Below, piece by piece: positions 35,487-44,102 of a stretch of 64,000 bases of DNA (positions are counted from its first letter, which is position 1; each line of letters starts with the position of its first letter). Source of the stretch: CAVVJA01 sp963779485 (lineage in GTDB: Bacteria; Actinomycetota; Actinomycetes; Mycobacteriales; Jatrophihabitantaceae); assembly GCA_963779485.1 (NCBI GenBank), contig CAVZYJ010000007.1, positions 62,001-126,000 on the forward strand, written 5' to 3'. The notes beneath the pieces are model-generated. The model worked only from the letters and a program-made list of their open reading frames with translations. It was not told where the DNA came from and ran no database searches. Both the position numbers and the translations under genes were made by a program.

Positions 35487-35712
35487 CTAGGGCGAGCGCA
35501 GCGCGTCCGCAGGCGATAGTCGAGCCGCTCGCGCTGCCGGGTAGGCGCCGGCCAGGACGCCGACGGCGATGGTCGCAGCCAACCCGGCGAGCGGAGCTGC
35601 CGGCGGGATCGTGATCGGGTTGCCGCCGGCGGGCGCCGCGACCGCAGTGGCCAGGCCCCTCGTTCCCAGGCCAAGGACGCCCCCCGATAGCCGCCAGCGC
35701 TCGGGTCCGCGG
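35487..35712 (-). pseudogene. 3' remnant of a MacB/FtsX-type ABC permease
   Basis: The minus strand encodes the C-terminus of an FtsX-like permease: GGVLGLGTRGLATAV, then PLAGLAATIAVGVLAGAYPAARAARLSPADALRSP and a stop at 35487-35489. The preceding RALAAIGG segment is in another frame across a run of six C (35680-35685). Everything upstream of about 35712 is gone. MacB-type transporters often lie beside OmpR-type two-component systems, and such a system starts about 100 bases away on the other strand, so this is probably its lost transporter partner. Confidence 0.72.
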
Positions 35713-35807
35713 CGCCGCGGCGCGTTCAGGTCTACGCGGCGTGTCGTGACGCCAGCGGAACAGCGACTGTTAGCCGGATGTCATCCGATCGGGTGCACGA
35801 TGGCGGT

Positions 35808-36458
35808 GTGCGAGTGTTGGTCGTGGAGGACCACGCTGCGTTGGCAGAACGCATCGGCGAGGGCCTACGCGATGCGGGCATGGCCGTCGATGTCGTGTAC
35901 GACGGCGCAACTGCCCTCGAGAGCGCGGCCATGGTCGACTACGACATCATCGTCCTCGATCGGGATCTCCCTAATGTGCACGGTGACCGCGTGTGCCGCG
36001 CCCTGGTCCGCGACGAAATCCACAGCCGCATCCTCATGCTCACGGCGGCCGCCGATGTGGACGACCGCATCGAGGGGCTCGAACTCGGTGCCGATGACTA
36101 CCTCGGCAAGCCCTTCGCATTCGGTGAGCTGGTGGCCCGGATCCGTGCACTCAGCCGGCGCGCGTCGGGCGTATCAGCGGTTCTGCACCACGGGGATCTC
36201 GTGGCGGACTGTGCCCGGCATCGGGTAACCCGAGGGGGCTTGCCGGTTGCCTTGACGCGCAAGGAATTCGGGGTGCTCGAGAGTCTCCTCATGGCGGATG
36301 GGGCGACTGTGAGCGCCGAAGAGCTCCTCGAGCACGTGTGGGACGCAAACGCTGATCCGTTCAGCAACACGGTCGCCGTCACCATCGCTCGGCTGCGTCG
36401 CAAGCTCGGCGACCCACCGCTGATCGAAACCGTTATCGGGGTCGGTTATCGGCTGTGA
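35808..36458 (+). CDS. OmpR-family response regulator
   Basis: A 216-residue two-domain regulator. The receiver domain has the acidic pair in VVEDH, phospho-acceptor Asp51 in VLDRDLP, a Thr in MLTAA and the conserved Lys in YLGKPF. The winged-helix OmpR output domain follows (VALTRKEFGVLESLL, VSAEELLEHVWD, FSNTVAVTIARLRRKLG, ETVIGVGYRL). GTG 35808 begins directly at the VRVLVVEDH strand; ATG 35778 would add ten residues. It overlaps the kinase start (GTGA), so the two are coupled. The likely transporter target next door is decayed. Confidence 0.93.
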   Translation: MRVLVVEDHAALAERIGEGLRDAGMAVDVVYDGATALESAAMVDYDIIVLDRDLPNVHGDRVCRALVRDEIHSRILMLTAAADVDDRIEGLELGADDYLGKPFAFGELVARIRALSRRASGVSAVLHHGDLVADCARHRVTRGGLPVALTRKEFGVLESLLMADGATVSAEELLEHVWDANADPFSNTVAVTIARLRRKLGDPPLIETVIGVGYRL

Positions 36459-37669
36459 CCCGCCACCTGAGCGCGCGCTCGCGACTGACCCTTCTCTACA
36501 CGTCGCTATTCGCGGCGGGCGGCATCGTTCTCGTCACGGTGACGTACCTGCTGCTGTCCAACAATCTGCGCACCACAGCGCCGGCTCCGACACCTTCTCC
36601 TGACCCCACGCTCGTCGCCGAATGCAATGGGTCGTCGCTCGCTAGCGGCAGCGAGGCGGCGAACCTGAAGGCGAAGTGCGCGGCCCTCTACGCCGACGCG
36701 ATCAAGGCCGGAGCCCATGCCCAGGCGCAGAGCGCGCTCCATGACCTGCTCCTGTACTCGCTGATCACGCTGGGCGCCGTGACCGTGCTGGCGGCTGTCG
36801 CCGGCTGGCTGGTCGCAGGGCGAATCCTGCGCCCTGTGCATCAGCTCACAGCGGCCGCGCGCGCGGCAAGCGAACAGGACTTGACGCACCGGGTCGCATT
36901 GCAAGGGCGGCACGACGAGCTACGGGAGCTTGCCGACACCTTCGACGACATGCTGGACCGTCTCGACCGGGCATTCGCCAGCCAGCGCCAATTCATTGCC
37001 AACGCCAGCCACGAGCTGCGAACACCGCTCACCGTCATGCGAACGTCCGTCGACGTCGTGCTCGCCAAGCCGGCACCCACGCCGGCCGAGCTCACGGGAA
37101 TGGGCATCGAGGTCAGAATGGCCGTCGACCGCGCCGAGCTTCTTATCGACGCGCTGCTGACGCTGGCGCGCGTCGACCGCGGCCGCTCGGTCTCCGACCC
37201 GCTCGATCTGGCCACTATCGCCGAGGACGCCCTCGATAGCTGGACGGCGAACGGCATCGTCATACGCCAGGTGCTGGAACCTGGGCCAGTTGCCGGTGAT
37301 GCTGTGCTGCTGGACCGGCTCATCGGCAACCTGCTCGACAACGCGGAGCAGTACAACGTTCCTGGTGGCAGCATCGCGATAAGCACGGCGGCTACGGATG
37401 ACGACGCAGTGCTACGGGTCGTCAACACGGGCCCAGTCATCCCACGGGAGCAGCTAGATCGGCTGTTTCTGCCGTTCACGCGGCTGGCCGATCGAACGCG
37501 GCACGACGGGTTCGGCCTCGGCCTCGCTTTGGTTAGCTCGATCGCCGCCGTGCATGGTGGAGCGGTCTCGGCTGTGACTGTGCCCACGGGCGGGCTGGAC
37601 GTGACGGTGCGGTTGCCTCGACGCCCATCCGACGTGGCGTCTGTACCCGGCCGTAGCGAAGAGGCGTGA
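36455..37669 (+). CDS. Membrane sensor histidine kinase
   Basis: A 404-residue kinase with two membrane helices (about residues 12-35 and 99-122) around a short extracellular loop with two cysteines (C58 and C75). A HAMP domain (RILRPVHQLTAAARAASEQDL), a HisKA dimerisation domain with phospho-His186 in ASHELRTPL, and a HATPase domain (N-box NLLDNAEQYN, G-box HDGFGLGLALV) follow. It autophosphorylates and passes phosphate to Asp51 of the upstream regulator. GTG start overlaps the regulator stop by four bases. The small paired-Cys loop may sense envelope stress or a peptide; the signal is unknown. Confidence 0.93.
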   Translation: MTRHLSARSRLTLLYTSLFAAGGIVLVTVTYLLLSNNLRTTAPAPTPSPDPTLVAECNGSSLASGSEAANLKAKCAALYADAIKAGAHAQAQSALHDLLLYSLITLGAVTVLAAVAGWLVAGRILRPVHQLTAAARAASEQDLTHRVALQGRHDELRELADTFDDMLDRLDRAFASQRQFIANASHELRTPLTVMRTSVDVVLAKPAPTPAELTGMGIEVRMAVDRAELLIDALLTLARVDRGRSVSDPLDLATIAEDALDSWTANGIVIRQVLEPGPVAGDAVLLDRLIGNLLDNAEQYNVPGGSIAISTAATDDDAVLRVVNTGPVIPREQLDRLFLPFTRLADRTRHDGFGLGLALVSSIAAVHGGAVSAVTVPTGGLDVTVRLPRRPSDVASVPGRSEEA

Positions 37670-37705
37670 GTCTCGATTGATCCAGCCGCGGTCGTCGCGA
37701 AAGAC

Positions 37706-38215
37706 TCACATGACGAAACGGGTTTGGCTGTATGGCGCTTTACGAAACGCGAGGATCTTCGACGGTATGACCGCAAAGACCTCTGCCGGGTGGTTCCCGG
37801 CTTGGGAGTCGAGGAACACCCCGTCGCCGACCGCGAACGTCCAGCCAATCTTGTCTTGCCACTGGTCGGCCAACCGAACGAGCGTGCTGTGATCGGTTAT
37901 CCGGCCGACGGTGCCTTCGACGACGACATCGAGACCGGAGCGATATGAGCTCACCCCTGTAGTGAGAACGCAGCGCGGGTTCGCTTCGATGTTCTTTGCC
38001 TTCTGCTCGTAATTGCCGGTGCAGAAGTGCAGCCGGTTGTCCAGCCACATCGCCGGCAATGGGGTGACATGCGGACGGCCGTCTCGCCGCACCGTCGACA
38101 ACCAGAACATCTCTGCGGACTCGAGTATCTCGACGACCTCGGCCCATGGAGTGGCCACAGCATTGGGATCGCTGAACTCCTCGACGAGCTGAGCCCTCGG
38201 CTCGATAGTGTTCAT
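37706..38215 (-). CDS. Split-barrel PNPOx-like FMN/F420-binding protein
   Basis: A 169-residue protein of the pyridoxamine 5'-phosphate oxidase-like split-barrel family (FDOR-type). EMFWLSTVRRDGRPHVTPLPAMW is the flavin/F420-binding strand pair, LHFCTGNYEQKAKNIEANPRC the second, and DVVVEGTVGRI the third. Actinobacterial members use F420 or FMN to reduce small molecules or bind heme-type ligands; the substrate is unknown. ATG 38215 is chosen because AGAGGA precedes it; ATG 38242 adds nine residues. It is transcribed alone. Confidence 0.85.
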   Translation of the reverse strand: MNTIEPRAQLVEEFSDPNAVATPWAEVVEILESAEMFWLSTVRRDGRPHVTPLPAMWLDNRLHFCTGNYEQKAKNIEANPRCVLTTGVSSYRSGLDVVVEGTVGRITDHSTLVRLADQWQDKIGWTFAVGDGVFLDSQAGNHPAEVFAVIPSKILAFRKAPYSQTRFVM

Positions 38216-38464
38216 AACGGTTCCTCTCGGGTACGCAATCATGGTCTCGACATTGGGTCTTCCGCGAGGTCCGTGATCGGCTCACCAGGCTAGGCCGGTC
38301 AGTGTGGTGAGCGAGTCATCCGGGGAATCTCCGCGGCGGTGTAATGACTCTTTGCAACGCCCAGGGACCGTAAGGGCTTTCGGTGATGCCCCGGCGGCCG
38401 GTAGCGCTGAAGATGATCTGGTGTTGTAGGGTGCGCGTCGGCGACACTGGGAAAAGGAGGCGTC

Positions 38465-38857
38465 GTGGCGCGGGGCAGAAGCACAGTTGCAGTTGGGTTC
38501 ACCTATTTCGCGGCCGTCATGATGATGCTTACTGGCGGGTTCGAGATCCTTCAAGGCCTGTCCGCCATCATCAAGAAGCATTTCTATGTGGTCGGCTCGG
38601 ACTACGTTTACAAGATCAACGTAACGACCTGGGGATGGATCCATCTGATCCTCGGGGTGATCGTGCTGCTGGCCGGTATCGCCCTGCTGAGGGGCGCAGT
38701 GTGGGCTCGGATTGTTGGCATCACGGTCGCAATCCTGATCGCACTTGCGAATTTCCTGTGGCTGCCCTACTACCCCGTGTGGGCCATCGTCATTATCGCG
38801 GTGAGCGTCCTCGTCGTGTGGGCTCTTGCTGCTCACGGGCGCGACATCGCCCCGTAA
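38465..38857 (+). CDS. Four-helix membrane protein (DUF7144-like)
   Basis: A 130-residue membrane protein with four hydrophobic helices. The pattern FTYFAAVMMMLTGGFEILQGLSAI, VTTWGWIHLILGVIVLLAGIAL, WARIVGI and FLWLPYYPVWAIVIIAV is typical of a common small actinobacterial membrane family of unknown function (DUF7144-like). GTG 38465 follows AAAAGGAGG at good spacing. It stands alone between the PNPOx gene and the decayed LacI gene. Confidence 0.85.
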   Translation: MARGRSTVAVGFTYFAAVMMMLTGGFEILQGLSAIIKKHFYVVGSDYVYKINVTTWGWIHLILGVIVLLAGIALLRGAVWARIVGITVAILIALANFLWLPYYPVWAIVIIAVSVLVVWALAAHGRDIAP

Positions 38858-38960
38858 ACGGTGGGCATCTGATCGCGGCCAACACCCCCGCCACCGGCAT
38901 GGCTGAGCCGCGGTAACCCGCGGCCGCCCGACCGCTCGTTATCGCGGCTCGCCCCGCCCG

Positions 38961-39258
38961 TCATGAACCGGCACCGGCGGTCGTGTCTCGTATGACGAGG
39001 TGGGGTTGTACGAGGACCTCGCGCGTCTGCTTCTCGGTGCCATCGGCCCAGCCGACGGCTCAGCGCACATTCGGCGACGGCGGTAGCGTCCTGCCCGACG
39101 GTCGTCAGCGCGACCGTGGCGACGCTCGCGATGCGACTGTCGTCGTAGCCGACGATGGAAAGATCCTGCGGGACGCCGACTCCGCATCGGCGAGCCGTGG
39201 CGAGTAGGCCCGCGGCGCAATGGTCATTGAACGAAGTCACCGCGGTAGGGCGTGACAT
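38961..39258 (-). pseudogene. Decayed LacI-family regulator, C-terminal part only
   Basis: The minus strand encodes the end of a LacI effector domain: RPTAVTSFNDHCAAGLL, GVPQDLSIVGYDDSRIA and TTVGQDATAVAECAL. A frameshift near 39050 then moves the family-typical C-terminus (TREVLVQPHLVIRDTT, stop at 38961-38963) into another frame. The DNA-binding half is missing. Ten bases upstream of the fragment is a perfect LacI-type palindrome beside a dehydrogenase gene, so this is probably the lost repressor of that gene pair. Confidence 0.72.
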
Positions 39259-39267
39259 ACGAGCAAG

Positions 39268-39281
39268 CTAGAGCGCTCTAG
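39268..39281. promoter_or_regulatory. Perfect LacI-type operator
   Basis: CTAGAGCGCTCTAG is a 14-bp perfect CG-centred palindrome 14 bases before the ATG of the dehydrogenase gene and next to the ribosome-binding site GGGAGGA (39281-39287). A LacI-family protein bound here would block transcription or translation start. The adjacent lacI gene is decayed, so a paralogue must act if the site is used. Confidence 0.7.
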
Positions 39282-39295
39282 GGAGGATTGGTCCG

Positions 39296-40330
39296 ATGGA
39301 TCGTAGCGCGGCGGTCGCGGAGCCGGTGCGGGTTGGCGTGGTCGGAGTGGGGCGCATCGGAACCGCCCATGCCGAGCTGCTCGCCCGCCACGTGCCGGGT
39401 GCAAGGCTTCTCGTGGTGGCGGATCCACGGCCCGGCGCGGCTGACGCGGTCGCGTCGCGACTTGGCTGCCGCGCTGCGTCCGATCCAGCGCGGCTATTCA
39501 CGGATCCCGACATCGAGGCGGTTGTGATCGCCGCGTCCTCGGAGGCGCACACGGAGCTGATCGTTGCCGCCACCGCCGCAGGGAAGGCCGTCTTCTGCGA
39601 GAAACCGATGGGTCTCAGCCTCTCGGACGTCGACCGGGCCATCGAGGCGGCTAGTGCTGCCGGAGTAGCGCTGCAAGTGGGCTTCAACCGGAGGTTTTCG
39701 GCCGACTTCGCCGCGGCGCATCGACTCGTCGCTGACGGCAAGATCGGCACGCCGCAGCTGATCCGATCGATTACCCGGGACCCGGGACTGGCCGATCCTG
39801 GCCGGGTGCCGCCGTGGACGATCTTCCTACAGACACTGATCCACGACTTCGACACGCTGCTCTGGCTGAACCCGGACGCGAACGCGACGACCGTCTACGC
39901 CGCGGCCGATGCCTTGGTCGCGCCAGAGTTCAAGGCGACCGGCCTGCTCGACACGGCTGTTGTCCTGATCACGTTCGACAACGGCGCGATCGCAACCGCA
40001 GAAGCCAGCTTCTCGGCGGCCTACGGCTATGACGTTCGGGGCGAAGTGTTCGGCCCGGGTGGCATGGCGATGGTCGGCGACGCCGCCCGTAACTCGCTGC
40101 GTTACTACAGCGGTGACGGCCAGCGCACCGAGACCGTGCGTGGCGACGTCGAGTTGTTCCGCGACGCCTACACCGCCGAGTTCGTGGAGTTCACTGACGC
40201 CGTGCGCAATCGCCGAGCGCCAGCTGTGACCGGTACCGACGCGCGCCGCGCCCTAGTGCTAGCCCTGGCCAGCATCGAATCCGTCAAGAGTGGGAGTCCC
40301 GTGCCCGTCGAGACAATCGATGGGCAATGA
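39296..40330 (+). CDS. Gfo/Idh/MocA oxidoreductase (inositol 2-dehydrogenase-like)
   Basis: A 344-residue NAD(P)-dependent sugar/cyclitol dehydrogenase. The N-terminal Rossmann motif is GVVGVGRIG, the catalytic EKP motif follows in FCEKPMGLSL, and the C-terminal domain has the conserved HDFDTLLWL segment (HxxD). This arrangement fits myo-inositol 2-dehydrogenase (IolG) or related dehydrogenases. ATG 39296 follows GGGAGGA. It overlaps the next gene (ATGA, 40327-40330), a TIM-barrel isomerase, so the pair forms a small catabolic operon with a LacI-type operator at its start. The substrate is inferred. Confidence 0.88.
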   Translation: MDRSAAVAEPVRVGVVGVGRIGTAHAELLARHVPGARLLVVADPRPGAADAVASRLGCRAASDPARLFTDPDIEAVVIAASSEAHTELIVAATAAGKAVFCEKPMGLSLSDVDRAIEAASAAGVALQVGFNRRFSADFAAAHRLVADGKIGTPQLIRSITRDPGLADPGRVPPWTIFLQTLIHDFDTLLWLNPDANATTVYAAADALVAPEFKATGLLDTAVVLITFDNGAIATAEASFSAAYGYDVRGEVFGPGGMAMVGDAARNSLRYYSGDGQRTETVRGDVELFRDAYTAEFVEFTDAVRNRRAPAVTGTDARRALVLALASIESVKSGSPVPVETIDGQ

Positions 40331-41157
40331 GGCCTAGCGACCAGACGAGCGAGGCCTACGAGTTCACCCTCGCTGTTTGTGCGGAAATGGTGTTCCGCGA
40401 CGAACCTTTCGAACGGCGGGTGCGGATCATTCATGACCTTGGCTTCGCCGTGGAGATCTGGGATTGGACGGCGAAGGACATCGGGGCACTCGCGGCAACG
40501 GGCGCTCGTTTCACCTCGATGACCGGATATGTCGACGGCAACCTCACTGATGCGGGCGGCGCGGAGGCGTTGCTGCGCTCGGCCGAGGCGTCGATCCCGG
40601 TGGCCCGGCGGCTCGGCACGCCCAATCTGAACCTGCACGGCACCGGCCTGGACGGGCGCGGCCGTCCGGTGCAACCGGTCGAGGAGGTCACCGGCTCGAT
40701 GTGGCTGGCGGCCGAGCAGACGCTTCGCCGGGTGGCCGCCCTCGGCCAGCGCGAGGGCGTCGTGTTCACGATCGAGAATCTCAACACCGAGGTGGACCAT
40801 CCGGGTACCCCGTTCGCCCGGGCAGCCGATACGCGCGCCCTCGTGGCGGCTGTTGACAGCCCGAACCTACGGATGAACCTGGATCTTTATCATGCTCAGA
40901 TCGGCGAAGGTAATCTCATCGACCTGATTCGCCGCAGCATCGACCTTCTCGGCGAGGTGCAAGTCGCCGATGTGCCGGGACGGTACGAGCCGGGGACAGG
41001 CGAGATCAACTACCCGGTGGTGGCGGCCGCGCTCCATGCGGCCGGCTATGCCGGCGTCGTCGCCCTCGAGGCCTGGCCGTCCGGCGACAGCACCGTCGCC
41101 CTTGACCGATTCCGCGCGGCCTTCACGGCCCCGAATAGCGCAGAACCTCGGCGCTGA
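40327..41157 (+). CDS. Hydroxypyruvate isomerase-like TIM-barrel protein
   Basis: A 276-residue protein of the xylose-isomerase-like AP-endonuclease-2 TIM-barrel family, closest in pattern to hydroxypyruvate isomerase (Hyi). CAEMVFRDEPFERRVRIIHDLGF opens the barrel. FTIENLNTEVDHPG carries the metal-binding Glu, MNLDLYHAQIGEGN the Asp/His, and VVALEAWPSG the C-terminal Glu. It interconverts small keto/aldo acids or inositol-derived sugars. Its start overlaps the dehydrogenase stop by four bases. No transporter or kinase follows. Confidence 0.86.
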   Translation: MRPSDQTSEAYEFTLAVCAEMVFRDEPFERRVRIIHDLGFAVEIWDWTAKDIGALAATGARFTSMTGYVDGNLTDAGGAEALLRSAEASIPVARRLGTPNLNLHGTGLDGRGRPVQPVEEVTGSMWLAAEQTLRRVAALGQREGVVFTIENLNTEVDHPGTPFARAADTRALVAAVDSPNLRMNLDLYHAQIGEGNLIDLIRRSIDLLGEVQVADVPGRYEPGTGEINYPVVAAALHAAGYAGVVALEAWPSGDSTVALDRFRAAFTAPNSAEPRR

Positions 41158-41372
41158 TTCCCTCTACCCCCGCACAAGGCACCAGCGCCGAGGCCGTACT
41201 CGCCACCATGTCAGACGGACGTGTTCCGCCGGCTATCGGCTGCATCCGGTGCGCTACAGCCTGCCGTCGCGTTGGGCTAGGCTGCTCAGTCGGCTCGGCC
41301 ACGAGCCGCGGCGACCACGGCGTCGACGATGCAAACATCACGGGCCAGCGCACCACGGGGGATCGACTCACC

Positions 41373-41924
41373 ATGACCGGCTTCGCCCGTCCCTACGGGT
41401 GGCTTGTCCTTGCGCTGTGCATCGCCGGTGTCACCGTTGTCGTCCTCGCGCCGGGCGCCCGGGCCGACGCGCGGGCCGACGCGCGGCCCTGCCCCAAGCC
41501 GTCGAACGGGAAGAAAGTCGGATCGCACCACACCCCCGCGCCGAAACGGCCATCCACGACCAAGCACGCCTGCCCATCAACCGGCGAAGCGAGCTCAGGG
41601 ATCAAGGGTGCGCGCCTAGCGGATGGCCTCGCGTCTTCGACGAGCATCGAGGTCGCGTCCGTGCCCACCTTGATCCGAGTCCCGCTGGCCCGATCCGCCC
41701 TCACCATGAGCGCCGACCATCCCGCCCCGTCACCGGCGATCGCATCGCCGTCCGCTCCCGTTCCGTCGGCCGGGCCAAGCCCTGACGTCCAGGTCGCCTC
41801 CTCGCCGCCGGCCGGGGTCGACGACTCGGTTGTCCTGGTCGGCGTGGTTCTCGCTTTCCTGCTGGCCGTCTCGGGGGTGGTTCTCGGCGCGGGCCGGCGC
41901 AGCAGGCGCCGCCATGCGGGCTGA
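41373..41924 (+). CDS. Secreted Pro/Ser/Ala-rich protein with C-terminal membrane anchor
   Basis: A 183-residue low-complexity protein. The N-terminal signal (YGWLVLALCIAGVTVVVLAPGARADA) is followed by a Lys/Pro-rich segment, a long Ser/Pro/Ala linker and a C-terminal transmembrane helix (about residues 155-175) with a basic RRSRRRH tail. This resembles cell-wall-spanning anchored proteins, but I see no LPxTG sortase signal. ATG 41373 is preferred over 41208 because the leader then starts directly. No family recognised. Confidence 0.6.
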   Translation: MTGFARPYGWLVLALCIAGVTVVVLAPGARADARADARPCPKPSNGKKVGSHHTPAPKRPSTTKHACPSTGEASSGIKGARLADGLASSTSIEVASVPTLIRVPLARSALTMSADHPAPSPAIASPSAPVPSAGPSPDVQVASSPPAGVDDSVVLVGVVLAFLLAVSGVVLGAGRRSRRRHAG

Positions 41925-41968
41925 TCCGCGCGCGGCGGTGGGTCGATGGCCGCCGGTAGTGTCCGCTC

Positions 41969-42400
41969 ATGGATTGGACACTCGAGGTCGTCATCGTGCC
42001 GGTTAGCGACATCGACCGTTCGGTCGCCTTCTACCGTGATCAGGTCGGGTTCCACCTCGATCACGACACCCGCAACGAGGCCATGCATGTCGTGCAGCTG
42101 ACACCGCCGGGGTCGGGATGCTCGATCGTCTTCGGCGACTTGCCGGCGCAGCGGGCGATGACGCCGGGGTCGATCAAGGGACTGCAGCTCGTCGTCGCGG
42201 ACGCCAGCGCCGCGCGCGAGGAATTGTTGTCGCGGGGCGTGAAGGTCAGCGAGATCACGGTCTTCGACGAGCGGGATGGCGGCACGTTCTTCGGATTCGA
42301 CGATCCCGATGGCAACAGCTGGGCGGTTCAGCAGATCAAGGTGCGGGCGGAGAAGCCGCTGATCCCGCCTGAAGCGCGCGGACGGTTTGGCGAGAGCTGA
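41969..42400 (+). CDS. VOC-superfamily (glyoxalase-like) protein
   Basis: A 143-residue single VOC module pair. The first beta-alpha-beta-beta-beta unit contains VSDIDRSVAFYRDQVGFHLDHD, the second contains GLQLVVADASAAREELLSRGV and ends in the FFGFDDPDGNSWAVQQI metal-site strand. Family members are glyoxalases, dioxygenases or antibiotic-binding proteins. No substrate is implied by context. The sharp hairpin after its stop may end the transcript. ATG start at 41969. Confidence 0.88.
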   Translation: MDWTLEVVIVPVSDIDRSVAFYRDQVGFHLDHDTRNEAMHVVQLTPPGSGCSIVFGDLPAQRAMTPGSIKGLQLVVADASAAREELLSRGVKVSEITVFDERDGGTFFGFDDPDGNSWAVQQIKVRAEKPLIPPEARGRFGES

Positions 42401-42409
42401 TGGTCGCCT

Positions 42410-42429
42410 CTCCTACGTTACTGTAGGAG
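42410..42429. terminator. Possible hairpin after VOC gene
   Basis: CTCCTAC (42410-42416) and GTAGGAG (42423-42429) form a 7-bp stem with a 6-base loop, ten bases after the VOC stop and upstream of the convergent DUF2784 stop. There is no T-tract; moderate evidence. Confidence 0.4.
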
Positions 42430-42521
42430 TCAGCGGCGTGCGTGCAAGCCTCCCTCCGCCAGTACGCACGCCGCGTCCAATCGGCCGGTTCGGCCGCGGA
42501 TATCGATACCCTGGCGTCGCG

Positions 42522-42944
42522 TTAGCGAGAGGTGCCGCCGCGGCCTGGATGCAGGTACCGCAGATATCCGCTGGGATCGTGTCGCGCGCGCCGATACTGT
42601 CGCGCGGCCAGACCGATCCATGAGCCAGCGACGACTACGCCGACCACTACCTGGACCAATCCAGTGCGATCGGCGGGATACAGCCTGCCCTTGATGTAGA
42701 TGTCCACGAATCCGCCGCCCAACGGCGCCTGGCCGGCGAGGCGCCGGAACTCCTCTTGCAGCGAGGTGAGCGGGCACGCTATAGGCGTCGCCACGACCAG
42801 GACGGCCCAGAACGCGGCCACGGCGTGCGCGACGATCGTCTTTGGCCAACGCCAGGCGACGAATCCGCCGACGATCAGATAGGCCAGATAGGCGAAGTGC
42901 ACGCCGGCCACTCCGTCACCCGACCACCGCCAGAGGTCGGTCAT
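42522..42944 (-). CDS. DUF2784 membrane protein
   Basis: A 140-residue membrane protein with about four helices and the DUF2784 pattern: HFAYLAYLIVGGFVAWRWP near the N-terminus, then VATPIACPLTSLQEEFRRLAG and GGFVDIYIKGRLYP. The family is widespread in bacteria with unknown role. ATG 42944 (MTDLWRWSGDG) is preferred to 42998, which adds a hydrophilic Arg/Pro leader. The region 42945-43225 upstream shows no supported gene. Confidence 0.85.
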   Translation of the reverse strand: MTDLWRWSGDGVAGVHFAYLAYLIVGGFVAWRWPKTIVAHAVAAFWAVLVVATPIACPLTSLQEEFRRLAGQAPLGGGFVDIYIKGRLYPADRTGLVQVVVGVVVAGSWIGLAARQYRRARHDPSGYLRYLHPGRGGTSR

Positions 42945-43225
42945 GTCGTTGCCACGGACGGCGTGAGGTCGCCGAATGGGTGGTTGCCATGCGCCCACGA
43001 TCGCGGATCAGTCCCCACGGCGGTTCTCCGGTGCCCGAGTCGGCAGTGGCTTCTCAGGCCGAACTCGGGATCAATTCTTCCACCCGCTCGGTGATATGCC
43101 GAGCAGAGTCTCCTACGTATCGGCCTAACGTACGTGCGGGATCAGCGCTCAGAAGAGCTTCGAACGGTTGCCGAGGCCGTCAGCCGCACGTTCGTGCGCC
43201 GCGACCTGGGCGGCGCACTTGTTGG

Positions 43226-43879
43226 TCAGCGCTTGCGGGCGATGGTGAGGCCGTCGTACGCAGTCAGGACCACCACCTCGACTCGCTCGTCGGCGGCCAC
43301 GACGTCGTTGAACTCGCGCAACGCGGCGAGGTCGACCCCGGCTGGATCCGGGTCGACGATCCGCCCGCTCCAGAGCACGTTGTCGGCAATGAGCAAACCG
43401 CCGGGCCGCACTCGGGGTACCAGTTCGTTCCAGTAGTTCAGGTACCCGGCCTTGTCGGCGTCGATGAAAGTCAGGTCGGTGTCGGCAATCGCCGGCAGCG
43501 CCCGCAACGTGTCCACCGCCGGGGCGATGCGCAGTTCGATCCGGTCGGCCAGACCGGCGCGCTGCCAGGCGTCCTGGGCGATCGAGGTCCACTCGACGCT
43601 GACGTCGCAGCACAGCAGCCGCCCATCGCCAGCCATTCCGCGGGCAATGCAGAGCGCCGAATAGCCGGTGAAGGTGCCGACCTCGATCGCCCGTCGAGCG
43701 TCGACGAGCCGGGCCAACATCGTCAGTAACTGACCCTGATCATCTCCGATCTGCATGCTGGCGGGACTCCCGAGTGCCTCGGTGTCGACCCGCAATTTCC
43801 GCGCGACATCGTCGGGACGCCAGCTACCGTGCTCGACCGCATAGCCTCGGACTTCGTCGGTGATCGGGAAATTCCGCAT
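43226..43879 (-). CDS. Class I SAM O-methyltransferase (caffeoyl-CoA OMT family)
   Basis: A 217-residue methyltransferase of the AdoMet_MTase family 3 (caffeoyl-CoA/catechol O-methyltransferase type). SAM motif I is EVGTFTGYSALCIARGM, the acidic end of beta2 is CCDVSVEW, and the catechol-site metal ligands are TFIDADKAGY and LIADNVLW. It methylates a catechol-type hydroxyl with a divalent metal. No biosynthetic genes lie directly beside it, though the type III PKS cluster is 4 kb away. ATG start at 43879. Confidence 0.9.
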   Translation of the reverse strand: MRNFPITDEVRGYAVEHGSWRPDDVARKLRVDTEALGSPASMQIGDDQGQLLTMLARLVDARRAIEVGTFTGYSALCIARGMAGDGRLLCCDVSVEWTSIAQDAWQRAGLADRIELRIAPAVDTLRALPAIADTDLTFIDADKAGYLNYWNELVPRVRPGGLLIADNVLWSGRIVDPDPAGVDLAALREFNDVVAADERVEVVVLTAYDGLTIARKR

Positions 43880-43927
43880 GACGGCAATCTAGAGCGCCAT
43901 CGACCGAGCCCGCACCGGAGTAATTGC

Positions 43928-43978
43928 TCGTGATCTTGGAGTTATCGTCGCTCCAGGGCAGCAAGTCCAAGATCACGA
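43928..43978. repeat. Dispersed palindromic element, copy 3
   Basis: Arms TCGTGATCTTGGA (43928-43940) and TCCAAGATCACGA (43966-43978) are exact complements; the interior (GTTATCGTCGCTCCAGGGCA) matches copies 1 and 4. It sits between the divergent O-methyltransferase and SARP genes. Confidence 0.82.
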
Positions 43979-44102
43979 CAGCCTGCGTCGGGCTTTTGCC
44001 GGACATATCGGGTTTTGGGCCACCCGACCACGCAAAGTGCTGAAGATCGTCACGTAACCGTGTCCGAACGCCGGTAGTCTGCCCATGCCGGGAGACAGGG
44101 GC

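Noticed and set aside
42945..43225. Short plus-strand open frame from 43134
   Set aside because: It runs into the antisense of the O-methyltransferase gene and shows no family pattern.
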